A DNA stretch of 64,000 nt, taken from the NCBI GenBank assembly GCA_944380635.1, contig CALWID010000007.1, positions 16,882-80,881 of the forward strand, in the 5' to 3' direction. The translations under genes and the position numbers were made by a program. Shown in pieces: positions 35,565 through 44,456 of the stretch (its first letter is position 1; every line of letters begins with the position of its first letter). The notes below the pieces were generated by a model. The model worked only from the letters and a program-made list of their open reading frames with translations. It was not told the DNA's origin and searched no databases. The DNA is from an uncultured Eubacterium sp. (GTDB lineage Bacteria; Bacillota; Clostridia; Oscillospirales; Acutalibacteraceae).

Positions 35565-36916
35565 TAACTAAGTCTTTCTTTTACTACATCTGCTATATAA
35601 TTTCCGAGGCGGGTAATTTGGTTAATATCCATACCCTCAAGCATAACCCTTACAAGCGGTTCCGTGCCTGAAACGCGGACAAGCACACGGCCGTCCCCGT
35701 GAAGTTCCATTTCAGCCTCCTGCACGGCGGAAATAATATATTCGTCATTATTATATTTCTTTTTGCCCTCATCCGTAACGGGAACATTTATAAGCACCTG
35801 CGGATAGACTTTCATAACCTTTGAAAGTTGGGCAAGCGGCGCGCCGCTTTTAACAACCGCCTCAAGAAGTTTAACGGCGGAAAGTTCGCCGTCCCCCGTT
35901 GTGGCGTAATCAAGAAAAATCACATGACCGCTCTGCTCACCGCCGATATTATAACCGTCTTTAAGCATTCTTTCAAGTACATATCTGTCTCCCACCGCGG
36001 TTCTGGCGCAATTAATGTCATTATCCTCGCAGAATTTAAAAAATCCCATATTACTCATTACGGTTACAACCGCAGTATTTTTGGCAAGTTTATTTTCCTG
36101 TTTCATCTGAGTGGCGCAGATAGCGATAATCTTATCGCCGTCCACTATTTCTCCGTTTTCATCAACGGCAAGCATTCTGTCCGCGTCGCCGTCAAACGCA
36201 ACGCCGAGGTCAAGTTTATTTGCCTTTACAAACTGCGAAAGTTCATCCATATGCGTTGAGCCGCAGTTAAGATTTATATTTGTGCCGTTCGGCGTATCGG
36301 AAAGCATATGGCACTTAGCGCCGAGGCGCGTAAAAATTTCTTTTGCGCACACGCTTGCAGAGCCGTTAGCGGTATCTATTGCAATATTAAGCCCTTCAAA
36401 ACTTACCTCGCACGCTGAAACGATATGCTCGATATAGTCCTCCACTGCTGTTTTGCAATAAGTTCTTCTGCCGACTTCGCCGCCGGTTTTAAGTTCAATC
36501 TTATCCGGCGAATCAAGAATAATTGATTCGATTTCGTCTTCGGTGGCATCCGGCAGTTTATAGCCTGTTGACTGAAAAATCTTTATTCCGTTATACTCAC
36601 ATGGATTATGAGACGCCGATATCATAACGCCCGCCTCACAGCCGTATTTGCCGACGAGATACGCAACTGCCGGAGTCGGCACAACGCCTACGGAAAGCAC
36701 ATTAACGCCGACTGAGCAAAAACCCGCGGTAAGCGCCGCCTCAAGCATATCTCCCGACGCCCTTGTATCACGGCCTATCATAACAGTGGGGCGTTTATCT
36801 TCTGAAGTTTTAAGAAGTATTTCCGCCGCCGCCATACCTATTTGCATAGCGAGTTCATTTGTAAGTTCCTTATTTGCTACTCCTCTTACACCGTCTGTTC
36901 CGAAAAGTCTGCCCAC
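35564..36916 (-). CDS. glmM: Phosphoglucosamine mutase
   Basis: Interconverts glucosamine-6-phosphate and glucosamine-1-phosphate for peptidoglycan precursors. 450 residues with the N-terminal GRLFGTDGVRGVAN, the phosphoserine loop MISASHNP, the metal loop FDGDADRML and the C-terminal sugar-phosphate site RVSGTEPLVRVM. All four alpha-phosphohexomutase domains are complete. Confidence 0.97.
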   Translation of the reverse strand: MGRLFGTDGVRGVANKELTNELAMQIGMAAAEILLKTSEDKRPTVMIGRDTRASGDMLEAALTAGFCSVGVNVLSVGVVPTPAVAYLVGKYGCEAGVMISASHNPCEYNGIKIFQSTGYKLPDATEDEIESIILDSPDKIELKTGGEVGRRTYCKTAVEDYIEHIVSACEVSFEGLNIAIDTANGSASVCAKEIFTRLGAKCHMLSDTPNGTNINLNCGSTHMDELSQFVKANKLDLGVAFDGDADRMLAVDENGEIVDGDKIIAICATQMKQENKLAKNTAVVTVMSNMGFFKFCEDNDINCARTAVGDRYVLERMLKDGYNIGGEQSGHVIFLDYATTGDGELSAVKLLEAVVKSGAPLAQLSKVMKVYPQVLINVPVTDEGKKKYNNDEYIISAVQEAEMELHGDGRVLVRVSGTEPLVRVMLEGMDINQITRLGNYIADVVKERLS

Positions 36917-36985
36917 AAAATCAATCCTTTATATATTGTTTTACTTCAAAATATGCGTAAAAAACTTAAAATATATAACTAACCG

Positions 36986-38014
36986 TCAAAGCAGGGACTG
37001 CTGACCGTCCTGCTCAATACCAAGGTGCTTATACGCTGCCGGTGAAACGCATCTGCCGCGCGGAGTTCTGCTGAGAAAGCCTATCTGCATAAGATAAGGC
37101 TCATAAACATCTTCTATTGTAACTGCCTCCTCGCCTATTGCGGCGGCTATTGTTTCAAGCCCCACGGGACCTCCGTTATAATTTCTTATCATTGTGGTGA
37201 GCAAGCGTCTGTCCACCGCGTCAAGGCCGAGGTCGTCAACTTCCATTCTTGAAAGCGCGTCGCTCGCCGCCTCCTGCGTAATAACGCCGTTATATTTAAC
37301 TTCGGCAAAATCGCGGCTCCTTTTAAGAAGCCTGTTTGCAATACGCGGAGTTCCCCTTGAACGGGACGCTATCATTGCCGCGCCTTTTTCATCTATATCA
37401 ATTCCAAGTATACCGGCGCTGCGCTTAACTATTACCGCGAGTTCCTGCGGCGTATATAGTTCAAGGCGGAATATAACGCCGAATCTATCCCTCAGCGGAG
37501 CGGAAAGCTGACCTGCTCTTGTTGTTGCTCCTACAAGAGTAAAATTAGGAAGGTCAAGACGAATTGACCTTGCCGACGGGCCTTTGCCTATAATTATATC
37601 GAGGGCTCTGTCCTCCATAGCGGGATAAAGCACCTCTTCAACGCTTCTGTTAAGGCGGTGAATCTCATCAATAAACAGCACATCGCCCTCCTGAAGATTG
37701 GTGAGCAGCGCCGCGAGGTCGCCCTGCTTTTCTATTGCCGGGCCACTTGTAATTCTGATATTTACGCCCATTTCGTTTGCAATTATACCTGCAAGAGTTG
37801 TTTTACCGAGTCCGGGCGGTCCGTAAAGCAAAACATGGTCGAGCGCCTCTCCCCTTGCTTTAGCGGCTTTAATATATACAGAAAGATTTTCCTTAACCTT
37901 ATCCTGCCCGATATAATCCGAAAGTTGTTTCGGGCGCAGGCTGTTTTCCAAATCGCCGTCAGCAGGTGAAAACTCCGTTGACACTATTCTGTTTTCATAA
38001 TCATTTTCCTGCAT
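36986..38014 (-). CDS. ruvB: Holliday junction branch migration helicase RuvB
   Basis: 342-residue AAA+ motor: [19 protein letters not shown], Walker [10 protein letters not shown], Walker B FIDEIHRL, sensor I GATTRAG, and the C-terminal winged helix with [15 protein letters not shown] ribosome site precedes the ATG. Part of the ruvCAB run. Confidence 0.97.
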   Translation of the reverse strand: MQENDYENRIVSTEFSPADGDLENSLRPKQLSDYIGQDKVKENLSVYIKAAKARGEALDHVLLYGPPGLGKTTLAGIIANEMGVNIRITSGPAIEKQGDLAALLTNLQEGDVLFIDEIHRLNRSVEEVLYPAMEDRALDIIIGKGPSARSIRLDLPNFTLVGATTRAGQLSAPLRDRFGVIFRLELYTPQELAVIVKRSAGILGIDIDEKGAAMIASRSRGTPRIANRLLKRSRDFAEVKYNGVITQEAASDALSRMEVDDLGLDAVDRRLLTTMIRNYNGGPVGLETIAAAIGEEAVTIEDVYEPYLMQIGFLSRTPRGRCVSPAAYKHLGIEQDGQQSLL

Positions 38015-38060
38015 CTGTTTTCCCTCTTAATATAAATTTCTGTTATAAATCTTGGAGTTG

Positions 38061-38666
38061 TTATAAATTTCGTGAAAGCTGCCTTAATCCCTGCCGTATC
38101 ATTTCATCGGCGGGCAACGATTTATCCATAGCGCCTACAGCGGCGGCTGCGTCGCTCTTACTGAACCCGAGCGCAACAAGCGCGGCTACTGCCTCTCCTG
38201 CCGGCGAATCATCAAAAACAGACGCGGCGGCTGAAACGGTGCTGCCTGAATCAGAAAGCGAAACGCCCGCTAATTTATCTTTAAGTTCAAGCACAATTCT
38301 TTCAGCAATTTTTTTGCCTACCCCGTTTGCCTTTGTAATTGCCTTTGTATCTCCCGCGGCAACGGCAAGCGCAAGTTTATCCGCGCTCATTTCAGAAAGA
38401 ATGGAAACGGCGGCCTTAGGGCCTACGCCGGAAACGGAAATTAGCAGTTTAAACGCATTAAGTTCGCTTTCAGTTTTAAAACCGTAAAGGTCGAGCGAAT
38501 CTTCCTTAACCGAAAGATAAGTATAAAGGCGAATAATATCGCCGATTTTACCGGCATTTGACGCTGTTGCAAGAGAAGTGAAACATTTGAATCCCACTCC
38601 GCCGCATTCAACAACAACAAACTGTTCGCCTACATAAGTTAATTCGCCTGTTAGACTGTATATCAT
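38061..38666 (-). CDS. ruvA: Holliday junction complex subunit RuvA
   Basis: 201-residue RuvA with its OB-fold domain I (MIYSLTGELTYVGEQFVVVE), tandem helix-hairpin-helix motifs (LISVSGVGPKAAVSIL and ITKANGVGKKIAERIVLELK) and the C-terminal RuvB-binding three-helix domain (ALVALGFSKSDAAAAVG). Tetramer that holds Holliday junctions. Confidence 0.96.
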   Translation of the reverse strand: MIYSLTGELTYVGEQFVVVECGGVGFKCFTSLATASNAGKIGDIIRLYTYLSVKEDSLDLYGFKTESELNAFKLLISVSGVGPKAAVSILSEMSADKLALAVAAGDTKAITKANGVGKKIAERIVLELKDKLAGVSLSDSGSTVSAAASVFDDSPAGEAVAALVALGFSKSDAAAAVGAMDKSLPADEMIRQGLRQLSRNL

Positions 38667-38740
38667 TTGATCACCGTAGCCTTTTGGTGTGATTTTTCAC
38701 ACTGATTTTCTTAGTTAATTAAAAACTGAATATCACTATA

Positions 38741-39244
38741 TCACTGCAAATCCGCCGCCATAGCGCCGAGCAGGCTGCCGCTGCAATGGGCGTGGCAAAT
38801 AGCCATTGCAAGGGCGTCCGCAGTATCGTCCGGCTTAGGAATCTTTTCAAGATTAAGAATAATTCTTGTCATTTCCTGCACCTGCTTTTTTACCGCTCTG
38901 CCGTAGCCCGTTACAGACTGCTTTACCTGAAGAGGGGTATACTCCGCTATTTTAACGCCGTTTTGCTGGGCGGCAAGAGTTATAACGCCCCTTGCCTGGG
39001 CAACATCAATAACCGTTTTTGCGTTATTATTATAAAACAGTTTTTCCATACTGAGCACCTGCGGTTTGTATTTTTTTATAATATCGCAAATACCGTTATA
39101 AATATCGCAAAGCCGCAGAGGAAAAGGTGTTTTTGCCTGTGTTGTAACAGCGCCGTAATCTATTACTTTAAACTTGTTTGCTTTATATTCAATAACCCCC
39201 CAGCCTACTATTGCATAGCCGGGGTCTATGCCTAAAATTACCAT
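38741..39244 (-). CDS. ruvC: Holliday junction resolvase RuvC
   Basis: 167-residue endonuclease with the four acidic residues in the usual places: Asp7 in LGIDPGYAIVGWG, Glu in LSMEKLFYNNN, and Asp pair in KPDDTADALAMAICH. First gene of the long minus-strand operon; GGAG lies 11 nt before the ATG and a consensus promoter is at 39275-39303. Confidence 0.96.
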   Translation of the reverse strand: MVILGIDPGYAIVGWGVIEYKANKFKVIDYGAVTTQAKTPFPLRLCDIYNGICDIIKKYKPQVLSMEKLFYNNNAKTVIDVAQARGVITLAAQQNGVKIAEYTPLQVKQSVTGYGRAVKKQVQEMTRIILNLEKIPKPDDTADALAMAICHAHCSGSLLGAMAADLQ

Positions 39245-39274
39245 AGTACATACTGCTCCATAATAATTTAAACA

Positions 39275-39303
39275 ATTATATCATATTGCATTTTGATTAT
39301 CAA
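39275..39303 (-). promoter_or_regulatory. Promoter of the ruvC-ruvA-ruvB-glmM-ecf-truA operon
   Basis: Minus strand -35 TTGATA (39303-39298), 17-bp spacer ending TGA, -10 TATAAT (39280-39275), thus also an extended -10. About 30 nt upstream of ruvC. Confidence 0.85.
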
Positions 39304-39345
39304 TAAAAATAATATTAATATATTTTATAATTTTCAGCGGCAAAA

Positions 39346-39373
39346 AACAAAACGGCGGGGACATAAGCCCCCG
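39346..39373 (-). terminator. Second terminator downstream of the flavoprotein gene
   Basis: Arms 39369-39373 and 39356-39360 (CGGGG/CCCCG, 8-nt loop) with tail CCGTTTTGTTTTTTG on the minus strand. Together with the hairpin at 39425-39459 it isolates the flavoprotein gene from ruvC. Confidence 0.6.
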
Positions 39374-39414
39374 TGTATCAGCATAATGTTATTAAAAAAC
39401 GGCGGAAATTTATA

Positions 39415-39459
39415 AAATAAAAACGCCGGCTGCGCTACTGAGAGCAGTATTCAGCCGAC
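39415..39459 (-). terminator. First terminator downstream of the flavoprotein gene
   Basis: Arms 39452-39459 and 39425-39432 (GTCGGCTG/CAGCCGGC, one G-U) with an inner ACTG/CAGT pairing, followed on the minus strand by GTTTTTATTTT. It starts 8 nt after the stop codon. Confidence 0.8.
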
Positions 39460-39466
39460 TGATGAT

Positions 39467-40036
39467 TTACAAAAGAGGATTTTTTGAAAGCCCTTTTAAC
39501 TGATGAATAAATTTTTGAAGTTCAACAACATTGAATGTATACATACCGAGGTCAGTGTTCGGAATAAAATATCTTGCGCAAACATCGCCGTTAAGAACTT
39601 CAAAAGCCTGCTTAATGGTTTTGGTCATATAATCCGCGCTGGAGCGGGCGTTTGAGCCTGAAACTATAACCACGCCTACTTTTTTATGTTTTTTAACAGG
39701 CGGATTTGCGCCGCGCTTAAACCTTGCGCTGTAATAACGCTGAAATCTGTCTATAACCGCCTTAAGCGGCGCGGGAAAAAAATTATTATAAACGGGGGTA
39801 AAGAAAGCGATAAAATCAGCCTCTTCAAAATCTTCAAAAAATATATCAAGGTCCTTATTTGAGCACCCGTCGTGATATTCGCAGTATTTACAGTCAATAC
39901 ACGGAGCGGGCGCAAGGTCGTAAACATTATACTCTTTTATAGTGCAGTCCAAAAAATAGGGCTTTACCTGCTTTGCGAGTTCAGAGGATACGCCGTCTTT
40001 TCTGGGCGAGCCGTTAATTATTAAAAAAGTTTTCAT
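39467..40036 (-). CDS. NAD(P)H-dependent FMN reductase / flavodoxin-fold oxidoreductase
   Basis: 189 residues of flavodoxin-like fold with the FMN phosphate loop INGSPRKDGVSSELA and the second motif FFTPVYNNFFPAPLKAVIDRFQ. A cysteine cluster CIDCKYCEYHDGC sits in the middle, as in NADPH-dependent FMN reductases of anaerobes (iron-sulfur flavoprotein-like, but too few residues to be sure of a cluster). Monocistronic with promoter at 40053-40081 and two terminators. Confidence 0.88.
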   Translation of the reverse strand: MKTFLIINGSPRKDGVSSELAKQVKPYFLDCTIKEYNVYDLAPAPCIDCKYCEYHDGCSNKDLDIFFEDFEEADFIAFFTPVYNNFFPAPLKAVIDRFQRYYSARFKRGANPPVKKHKKVGVVIVSGSNARSSADYMTKTIKQAFEVLNGDVCARYFIPNTDLGMYTFNVVELQKFIHQLKGLSKNPLL

Positions 40037-40052
40037 TTCATCACCGTTTATA

Positions 40053-40081
40053 ATTATAGCACTTTTGCCTATTGAGTTAAA
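40053..40081 (-). promoter_or_regulatory. Promoter of the flavoprotein gene
   Basis: Minus strand -10 TATAAT (40058-40053), 17-bp spacer, -35 TTTAAC (40081-40076). Its -35 overlaps the -35 of the divergent CDF promoter, so the two genes compete for or share regulation. Confidence 0.65.
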
Positions 40082-40100
40082 TAGTGAAATGTGGTATAAA
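40072..40100 (+). promoter_or_regulatory. Promoter of the cation-efflux gene
   Basis: -35 TTGAGT (40072-40077), 17-bp spacer, -10 TATAAA (40095-40100), about 70 nt before the start codon. Confidence 0.65.
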
Positions 40101-40122
40101 TAAAATAATGCTTATTTTAAGG

Positions 40123-40149
40123 AAATTACCGGTAAATTACCGGTTTTAT
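40123..40149 (+). promoter_or_regulatory. Palindrome in the CDF leader
   Basis: Perfect dyad CCGGTAA-A-TTACCGG (40129-40143) followed by TTTTATT; the unit AAATTACCGGT is also directly repeated. Either an operator for a metal sensor or a small attenuator hairpin. Confidence 0.45.
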
Positions 40150-40173
40150 TAATTATATTTGCGGGTGAAAAGT

Positions 40174-41340
40174 ATGAGTAAACTTATCATCAAGTTATTT
40201 ATAAAAAACAAAAATCTTTCATCTTCCCAGGAAAGAGAGAGATACGGTGTACTTTCCGGCGTTGTGGGAATAATCTGCAACCTGCTGCTTTGCGCTTTTA
40301 AATTCGCGGTAGGCGCGTTTACAAACTCCGTATCCATCACGGCGGACGCCGTAAACAACCTTTCCGACGCGAGTTCAAACATTGTTACCATAGTTGGCGC
40401 AAAACTCTCCGGAAAACCGGTTGACGATGAGCACCCGTTCGGGCACGGCAGAATTGAATATATCAGTGGGCTTATAATTTCATTTTTAATATTTTTAATG
40501 AGTTTTGAACTGCTTAAGAGCAGCGTTGATAAACTTATACACCCCGAGGAAGTTAATTTCAGCGCCGCGTCTGTAATAATACTTATTGCGGCAATACTTG
40601 TTAAACTTTGGATGGCATTTTTTAACAATGTGATTTACAAAGAAACGGAAAATGTAAACGCAAAAGCCGTTAAGCAGGATAGTTTAAACGACTGCATTGC
40701 AACTGCTGCCACAGTTGCGGCGCTGCTGATAACCTATTTTACAGATTTTGTTTACGCGGACGGTATTATGGGAATTATAGTAGCGATACTTATTTTCATA
40801 TCCGGCGTTGATATTGTTAAAGATATTTCAAGCCGGCTGCTCGGCAGGGCTCCGTCGCCCGAACTTGTTAAAGAAATTGAGGATATAATGCTTTCGCAGG
40901 ACTGTATTTACGGCGTGCATGACCTTATTGTGCATGACTACGGTCCGGGCAGGATAATAGCCTCAGCCCATGCGGAAGTTCCGTGCGACGCGGATATACT
41001 TTCCGTTCACGATGTTATTGACCTTACCGAAAAAATAATCAGCAAAAAACTTGGGATAATGATGTGTATTCACATGGACCCGATTGCCGTAAACGATGAA
41101 AAAATTAACGCTTACCGTAAATTTATGGCCGAAATAATAAAGGATTATGACAGCAGTTTTACTTTTCACGATTTCAGGGTTGTGGACGGGCGAATCAAAA
41201 CAAACTTTGTTTTTGACCTTGTAATTCCGCACCGGTATCCAAAAGAAAACAAAAAAATAATAGCGGATTTGCAAAAAGCCGTAAACGAAAAGAAAGACAA
41301 CATTTTCCTTGTTATCACCGTTGAACACAGTTTTGTTTAA
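40174..41340 (+). CDS. Cation diffusion facilitator family transporter
   Basis: 388 residues from ATG 40174 (GGGTG ribosome site 6 nt upstream). Six helices in the N-terminal half, with the metal-site helices SITADAVNNLSDASSN (Asp pair) and the loop DDEHPFGHGRIEY typical of CDF exporters. The C-terminal half carries the ZT_dimer domain plus an extension. Exports Zn, Mn or Fe; specificity is not deducible here. The MntR-like gene at 45 kb suggests Mn control in the area but not specifically of this gene. Confidence 0.92.
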   Translation: MSKLIIKLFIKNKNLSSSQERERYGVLSGVVGIICNLLLCAFKFAVGAFTNSVSITADAVNNLSDASSNIVTIVGAKLSGKPVDDEHPFGHGRIEYISGLIISFLIFLMSFELLKSSVDKLIHPEEVNFSAASVIILIAAILVKLWMAFFNNVIYKETENVNAKAVKQDSLNDCIATAATVAALLITYFTDFVYADGIMGIIVAILIFISGVDIVKDISSRLLGRAPSPELVKEIEDIMLSQDCIYGVHDLIVHDYGPGRIIASAHAEVPCDADILSVHDVIDLTEKIISKKLGIMMCIHMDPIAVNDEKINAYRKFMAEIIKDYDSSFTFHDFRVVDGRIKTNFVFDLVIPHRYPKENKKIIADLQKAVNEKKDNIFLVITVEHSFV

Positions 41341-41447
41341 TCCCGATTAAAATATTAATATTAAAAGCGGCGCACCTGATTAAAGGGCAAAAAGCACAAA
41401 AATATTCTGATATATTTTTATGCTTTTTTCTTTATATTTCACCGTTT

Positions 41448-42165
41448 TCAGACTTGTTTAACATCGTAATAAAGGGCATTAAACACTTTCTTTTTACCGT
41501 GAATATCAAATGATTTGCTTTCGTCTGTATGCCAGTGCCCGAAAAACCACTGTTTAAACTCTATTTCGTGCATAATCCAGTCAAAAAAACTATTTAGTTC
41601 ATATTCTTCGGGGGACGGAACCTTATGCAGCATTAATTTTACGATTTCACCGGGGCAGGTATGTGTAATCACATAATCAATTTTATTGCCCGCGTTTTTT
41701 AATGACTCAATCCCCTGCTTATACTCTTTGTCATTAGGCAGTTCCTGAAGCCAAAAGGACTGATTAACTTTTCTGAAAAACCTGTCAATGCTGTATGCTC
41801 CGCCGAAAGTAAAAAATCTCTTTTGCTCAATCGTATATATTTTCCCGCGTTCAAGATGAAAAATATTATCCCTGATCTTATGGGCGCAAGAGCCGTATTT
41901 TTCCACTTCCGGGTATGAATACAGTTCGTTAAAATTCTCGTGATTTCCGTCTACAAATAAAATTTCATAAGGCTTTTTTGACAATGTATCAAGTTTTACA
42001 TCAGATAATTTTTTTGCGAGGCGGGTTACTGCTGTCATACCAAATAAAGCCGAAATCACCGCAAACAATAATTTTATCATTGCTGTTCCACCGACTTTCG
42101 CCGTGCATATACTCTTCGCTAAATCGTGAAAACTCAGCGTGTACATCTCCTGTAATATAAACCAT
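41448..42165 (-). pseudogene. Calcineurin-like metallophosphoesterase, frameshifted in an A7 run
   Basis: From ATG 42165 the frame reads MVYITGDVHAEFSRFSEEY...IIVCGDFGFIW, with metallophosphoesterase motifs GD-H and GD, then hits a stop after ...PPRKKII. In the next frame the family continues with KLSDVKLDTL...ILFVDGNHENF (GNHE motif), VITHTCPG and FFGHWHTD (GHxH). The switch lies at a run of seven T on the plus strand (42009-42015); removing one base restores a 238-residue protein with all motifs in order. Therefore a natural frameshift, a sequencing/assembly error in a homopolymer, or transcriptional slippage. The longer unfragmented frame starting at 42194 is not the native N-terminus. Confidence 0.82.
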
Positions 42166-42265
42166 TTTAATTGAAGCCGCCTTTCATATTTCAAATTTTT
42201 AAATTCATAAACGCCAACGCCTTATAAACGCTGTTTATGTTAATAGCAAATACTGATTTTCTGAT

Positions 42266-43378
42266 TCAACTACAGTTTTCCTTTATTTCATAAATAAGAT
42301 TTTTTGATTCATCGTAACTGAAATTACGCGCCGTCAGTTCAACATACTGAGAATAATATGTATCAAAATCCTCATAACCCTGAGTGTAATTCTCCAACCC
42401 GTTTTTATAGTTTACGGCGTCATCAAAAATTCTTAATTTTTTAACGCTGTCAGGCAGATATGCAAGCGCGTCAACTTGCTCATACTGATATGCGTGGTAA
42501 AATTCGTGAAGAACAGTTGAAAGAAAATCTTCTTCACAATAATCTGAAGAAAAACAGCGTGTATCCATAAAAATATAATTTAACTGTTTGTTAAAGACGG
42601 CAAATGTGATAATACCGTCTTCCTGCGCCGATAAATCAGATACTCCTACCTGCACGCTGTGATTAAGGCCGTAAGCGGTGGAATATATATTAACAACGGT
42701 TTGAGCTATATCAAGTTTTTGCTGTGCGTGTAAATTTTCCCAAGAGCCGTCAATAAACGCAGAAAGTTCTTCAGAATAATATTTTACATAACTGTTATCG
42801 TCTGATTTCGCATTATTTGTGGCTTTAACAGCGGAAGTCATTTTTATATCAATTTCATACAGTGCTTCATCTGAATTAAGGTTATTTACAGCCGTCCCCA
42901 CTGATAATGAAAAAGAAAATATACAAATATAGATAACCGCACAGCGCACAAACTTTAACAAAAATCTTGAATCTTTAATGCCGCAATATTTTTTATCAAA
43001 CTTAAGAAAAACTATTGTAAGCACTAATGAAACAGCCAAAACTGCTGCTGTTTCCAAAACGGTGGCAAAAAATGCCTCATAACTTTCAAAAGCGATTGCG
43101 CTTAAAGATGATACAGCAGAAGGCAAAAACGAGAAGAAAAAAATAAGTAATTTGCCTGTTTTTCTTTTAGTTACTGAAAAAACGCTTAAATAAATCACCG
43201 TAAGAATATATGTTGCGAAAAAAGCGATACATTGAGCAACAATATTTTCAGAATATATATTTAAACATAACATCAGCGGAATATTTATAAAGATAAAAAG
43301 AACTAAAGAAAGAGCTGCAATTATAATTTTGTTTTTCCTAAACAGCGCGCTGTACCCGTAATAATTATTTTCTGTCAT
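42266..43378 (-). CDS. Membrane protein with HExxH putative zinc peptidase domain
   Basis: 370 residues, family not recognised. N-terminal half: four or five helices (about 15-36, 42-66, 72-95, 103-126, 145-164). C-terminal half, probably outside the membrane: LSTVLHEFYHAYQYEQV with a gluzincin-type HEFYH motif, and about 60 residues later YYSQYVELTARNF, which could supply a third metal ligand (Glu). GAGG ribosome site. Stands alone between the phosphoesterase and sigK. A membrane-anchored metalloprotease is inferred; substrate unknown. Confidence 0.75.
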   Translation of the reverse strand: MTENNYYGYSALFRKNKIIIAALSLVLFIFINIPLMLCLNIYSENIVAQCIAFFATYILTVIYLSVFSVTKRKTGKLLIFFFSFLPSAVSSLSAIAFESYEAFFATVLETAAVLAVSLVLTIVFLKFDKKYCGIKDSRFLLKFVRCAVIYICIFSFSLSVGTAVNNLNSDEALYEIDIKMTSAVKATNNAKSDDNSYVKYYSEELSAFIDGSWENLHAQQKLDIAQTVVNIYSTAYGLNHSVQVGVSDLSAQEDGIITFAVFNKQLNYIFMDTRCFSSDYCEEDFLSTVLHEFYHAYQYEQVDALAYLPDSVKKLRIFDDAVNYKNGLENYTQGYEDFDTYYSQYVELTARNFSYDESKNLIYEIKENCS

Positions 43379-43650
43379 TTTTTTATTCCTCTTAACATAT
43401 TAAAATACGGTTTGTTTGCAAATTCATATTTATTCATTATAAACAAACACGGCTTTCAACAAAAGCAGAAGGTAAATATTTTCACTTCTGTTTTGTATTA
43501 TACAATATACAGCACAAAAAATTGTTTTTTATTTTTTGGGTTTTAAGAAAATTTCAAACGACATATTTACTTTGCACTAATTAGATGCCGAACTTTTCAC
43601 CACATATTTAATTATCTGCCTGATTTATTGTCATTCCAAATATTTTCGGG

Positions 43651-43679
43651 GCATTAAAAAAAGGTGCGGGGCATATAAA
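43651..43679 (+). promoter_or_regulatory. Possible sigma-E-type promoter of sigK
   Basis: GCATTAA, 14-bp spacer, CATATAAA resembles the mother-cell sigma-E pattern (ATATT-like, then CATACAAT) but several bases differ. It ends about 15 nt before the start codon, a short leader. Rest of the 43379-43650 gap is AT-rich without a supported feature. Confidence 0.35.
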
Positions 43680-43694
43680 TTACGGGTGATGAAA

Positions 43695-44378
43695 ATGATT
43701 TCAGCGATAATTTCTTTTTTGAGTGCAAATTTTTTATACTTTATACTGCACATCAACAATGCGTCCAGTTTTCCGAAACCGCTGAACCGCAGGGAGGAAA
43801 AAGAGGCGCTCCAGAGGCTTAAGGCAGGGGACAAAGACGCGAGAGCGCTACTGATAGAGCGCAATTTAAGGCTGGTGAGCCACATTGTTAAAAAATATTA
43901 TTCCAAAACAAATGATACTGACGATCTTATCTCTATTGGCACAATCGGGCTTATAAAGGCAATAGACAGTTTTAACCCGGATAAAAGCATTCACCTTGCG
44001 ACTTATGCAAGCCGGTGTATTGAAAATGAAATTCTTATGCACTTCAGGAACATGAAAAAATCGGCGGGAGATGTTCATCTTGATGATTCGCTTGAAAGCG
44101 ACAAAGACGGGAACCCCCTTACATTGCAGGACACGATTAGCGACAGCCGGGATTTGGCGGAAGACCTTGAAAAAAAGATGCAATGGGAAAAAGTGGCAAA
44201 ATATATTGAAAACATGGACGATGAGCGGGAAAAAGAAATAATTATACTGCGGTACGGGCTTGACAACAAAAAGCCGCTTACTCAAAGAGAAGTTGCGACA
44301 AGGCTTAACATAAGCAGAAGTTATGTATCCCGAATAGAAAAAAAGGTGCTTAATGACATAAAGCACAGCACCGAATAA
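43695..44378 (+). CDS. sigK: Pro-sigma-K, late mother-cell sporulation sigma factor
   Basis: About 227 residues from ATG 43695 (GGGTG ribosome site; ATG 43689 also possible). Hydrophobic N-terminal pro-sequence (ISAIISFLSANFLYFILH) precedes the mature start around SSFPKPLNRREE, as in pro-sigma-K of Bacillus. Region 2 (NLRLVSHIVKKYY, DLISIGTIGLIKAIDSF, LATYASRCIENEILM) and region 4 (TQREVATRLNISRSYVSRIEKK) are complete. The gene is continuous, with no skin-type insertion. The pro-sequence implies activation by an intramembrane protease. Confidence 0.94.
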   Translation: MISAIISFLSANFLYFILHINNASSFPKPLNRREEKEALQRLKAGDKDARALLIERNLRLVSHIVKKYYSKTNDTDDLISIGTIGLIKAIDSFNPDKSIHLATYASRCIENEILMHFRNMKKSAGDVHLDDSLESDKDGNPLTLQDTISDSRDLAEDLEKKMQWEKVAKYIENMDDEREKEIIILRYGLDNKKPLTQREVATRLNISRSYVSRIEKKVLNDIKHSTE

Positions 44379-44407
44379 TAAATAATTTTTTATTTTACTA
44401 GTATAAG

Positions 44408-44451
44408 AAAAAGCGCTGTGTAAAGTAATCATGCTTTACACAGCGCTTTTT
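44408..44451. terminator. Bidirectional terminator between sigK and the GNAT gene
   Basis: Perfect 18-bp stem (44408-44425 with 44434-44451, 8-nt loop) with A-run and T-run flanks, serving both convergent genes. Confidence 0.93.
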
Positions 44452-44456
44452 AAAGT

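Noticed and set aside
42166-42194. Upstream extension of the metallophosphoesterase reading frame to 42194
   Set aside because: The extended frame lacks the metal-binding GD-H motif, which is present in another frame from ATG 42165; it is a by-product of the frameshift.
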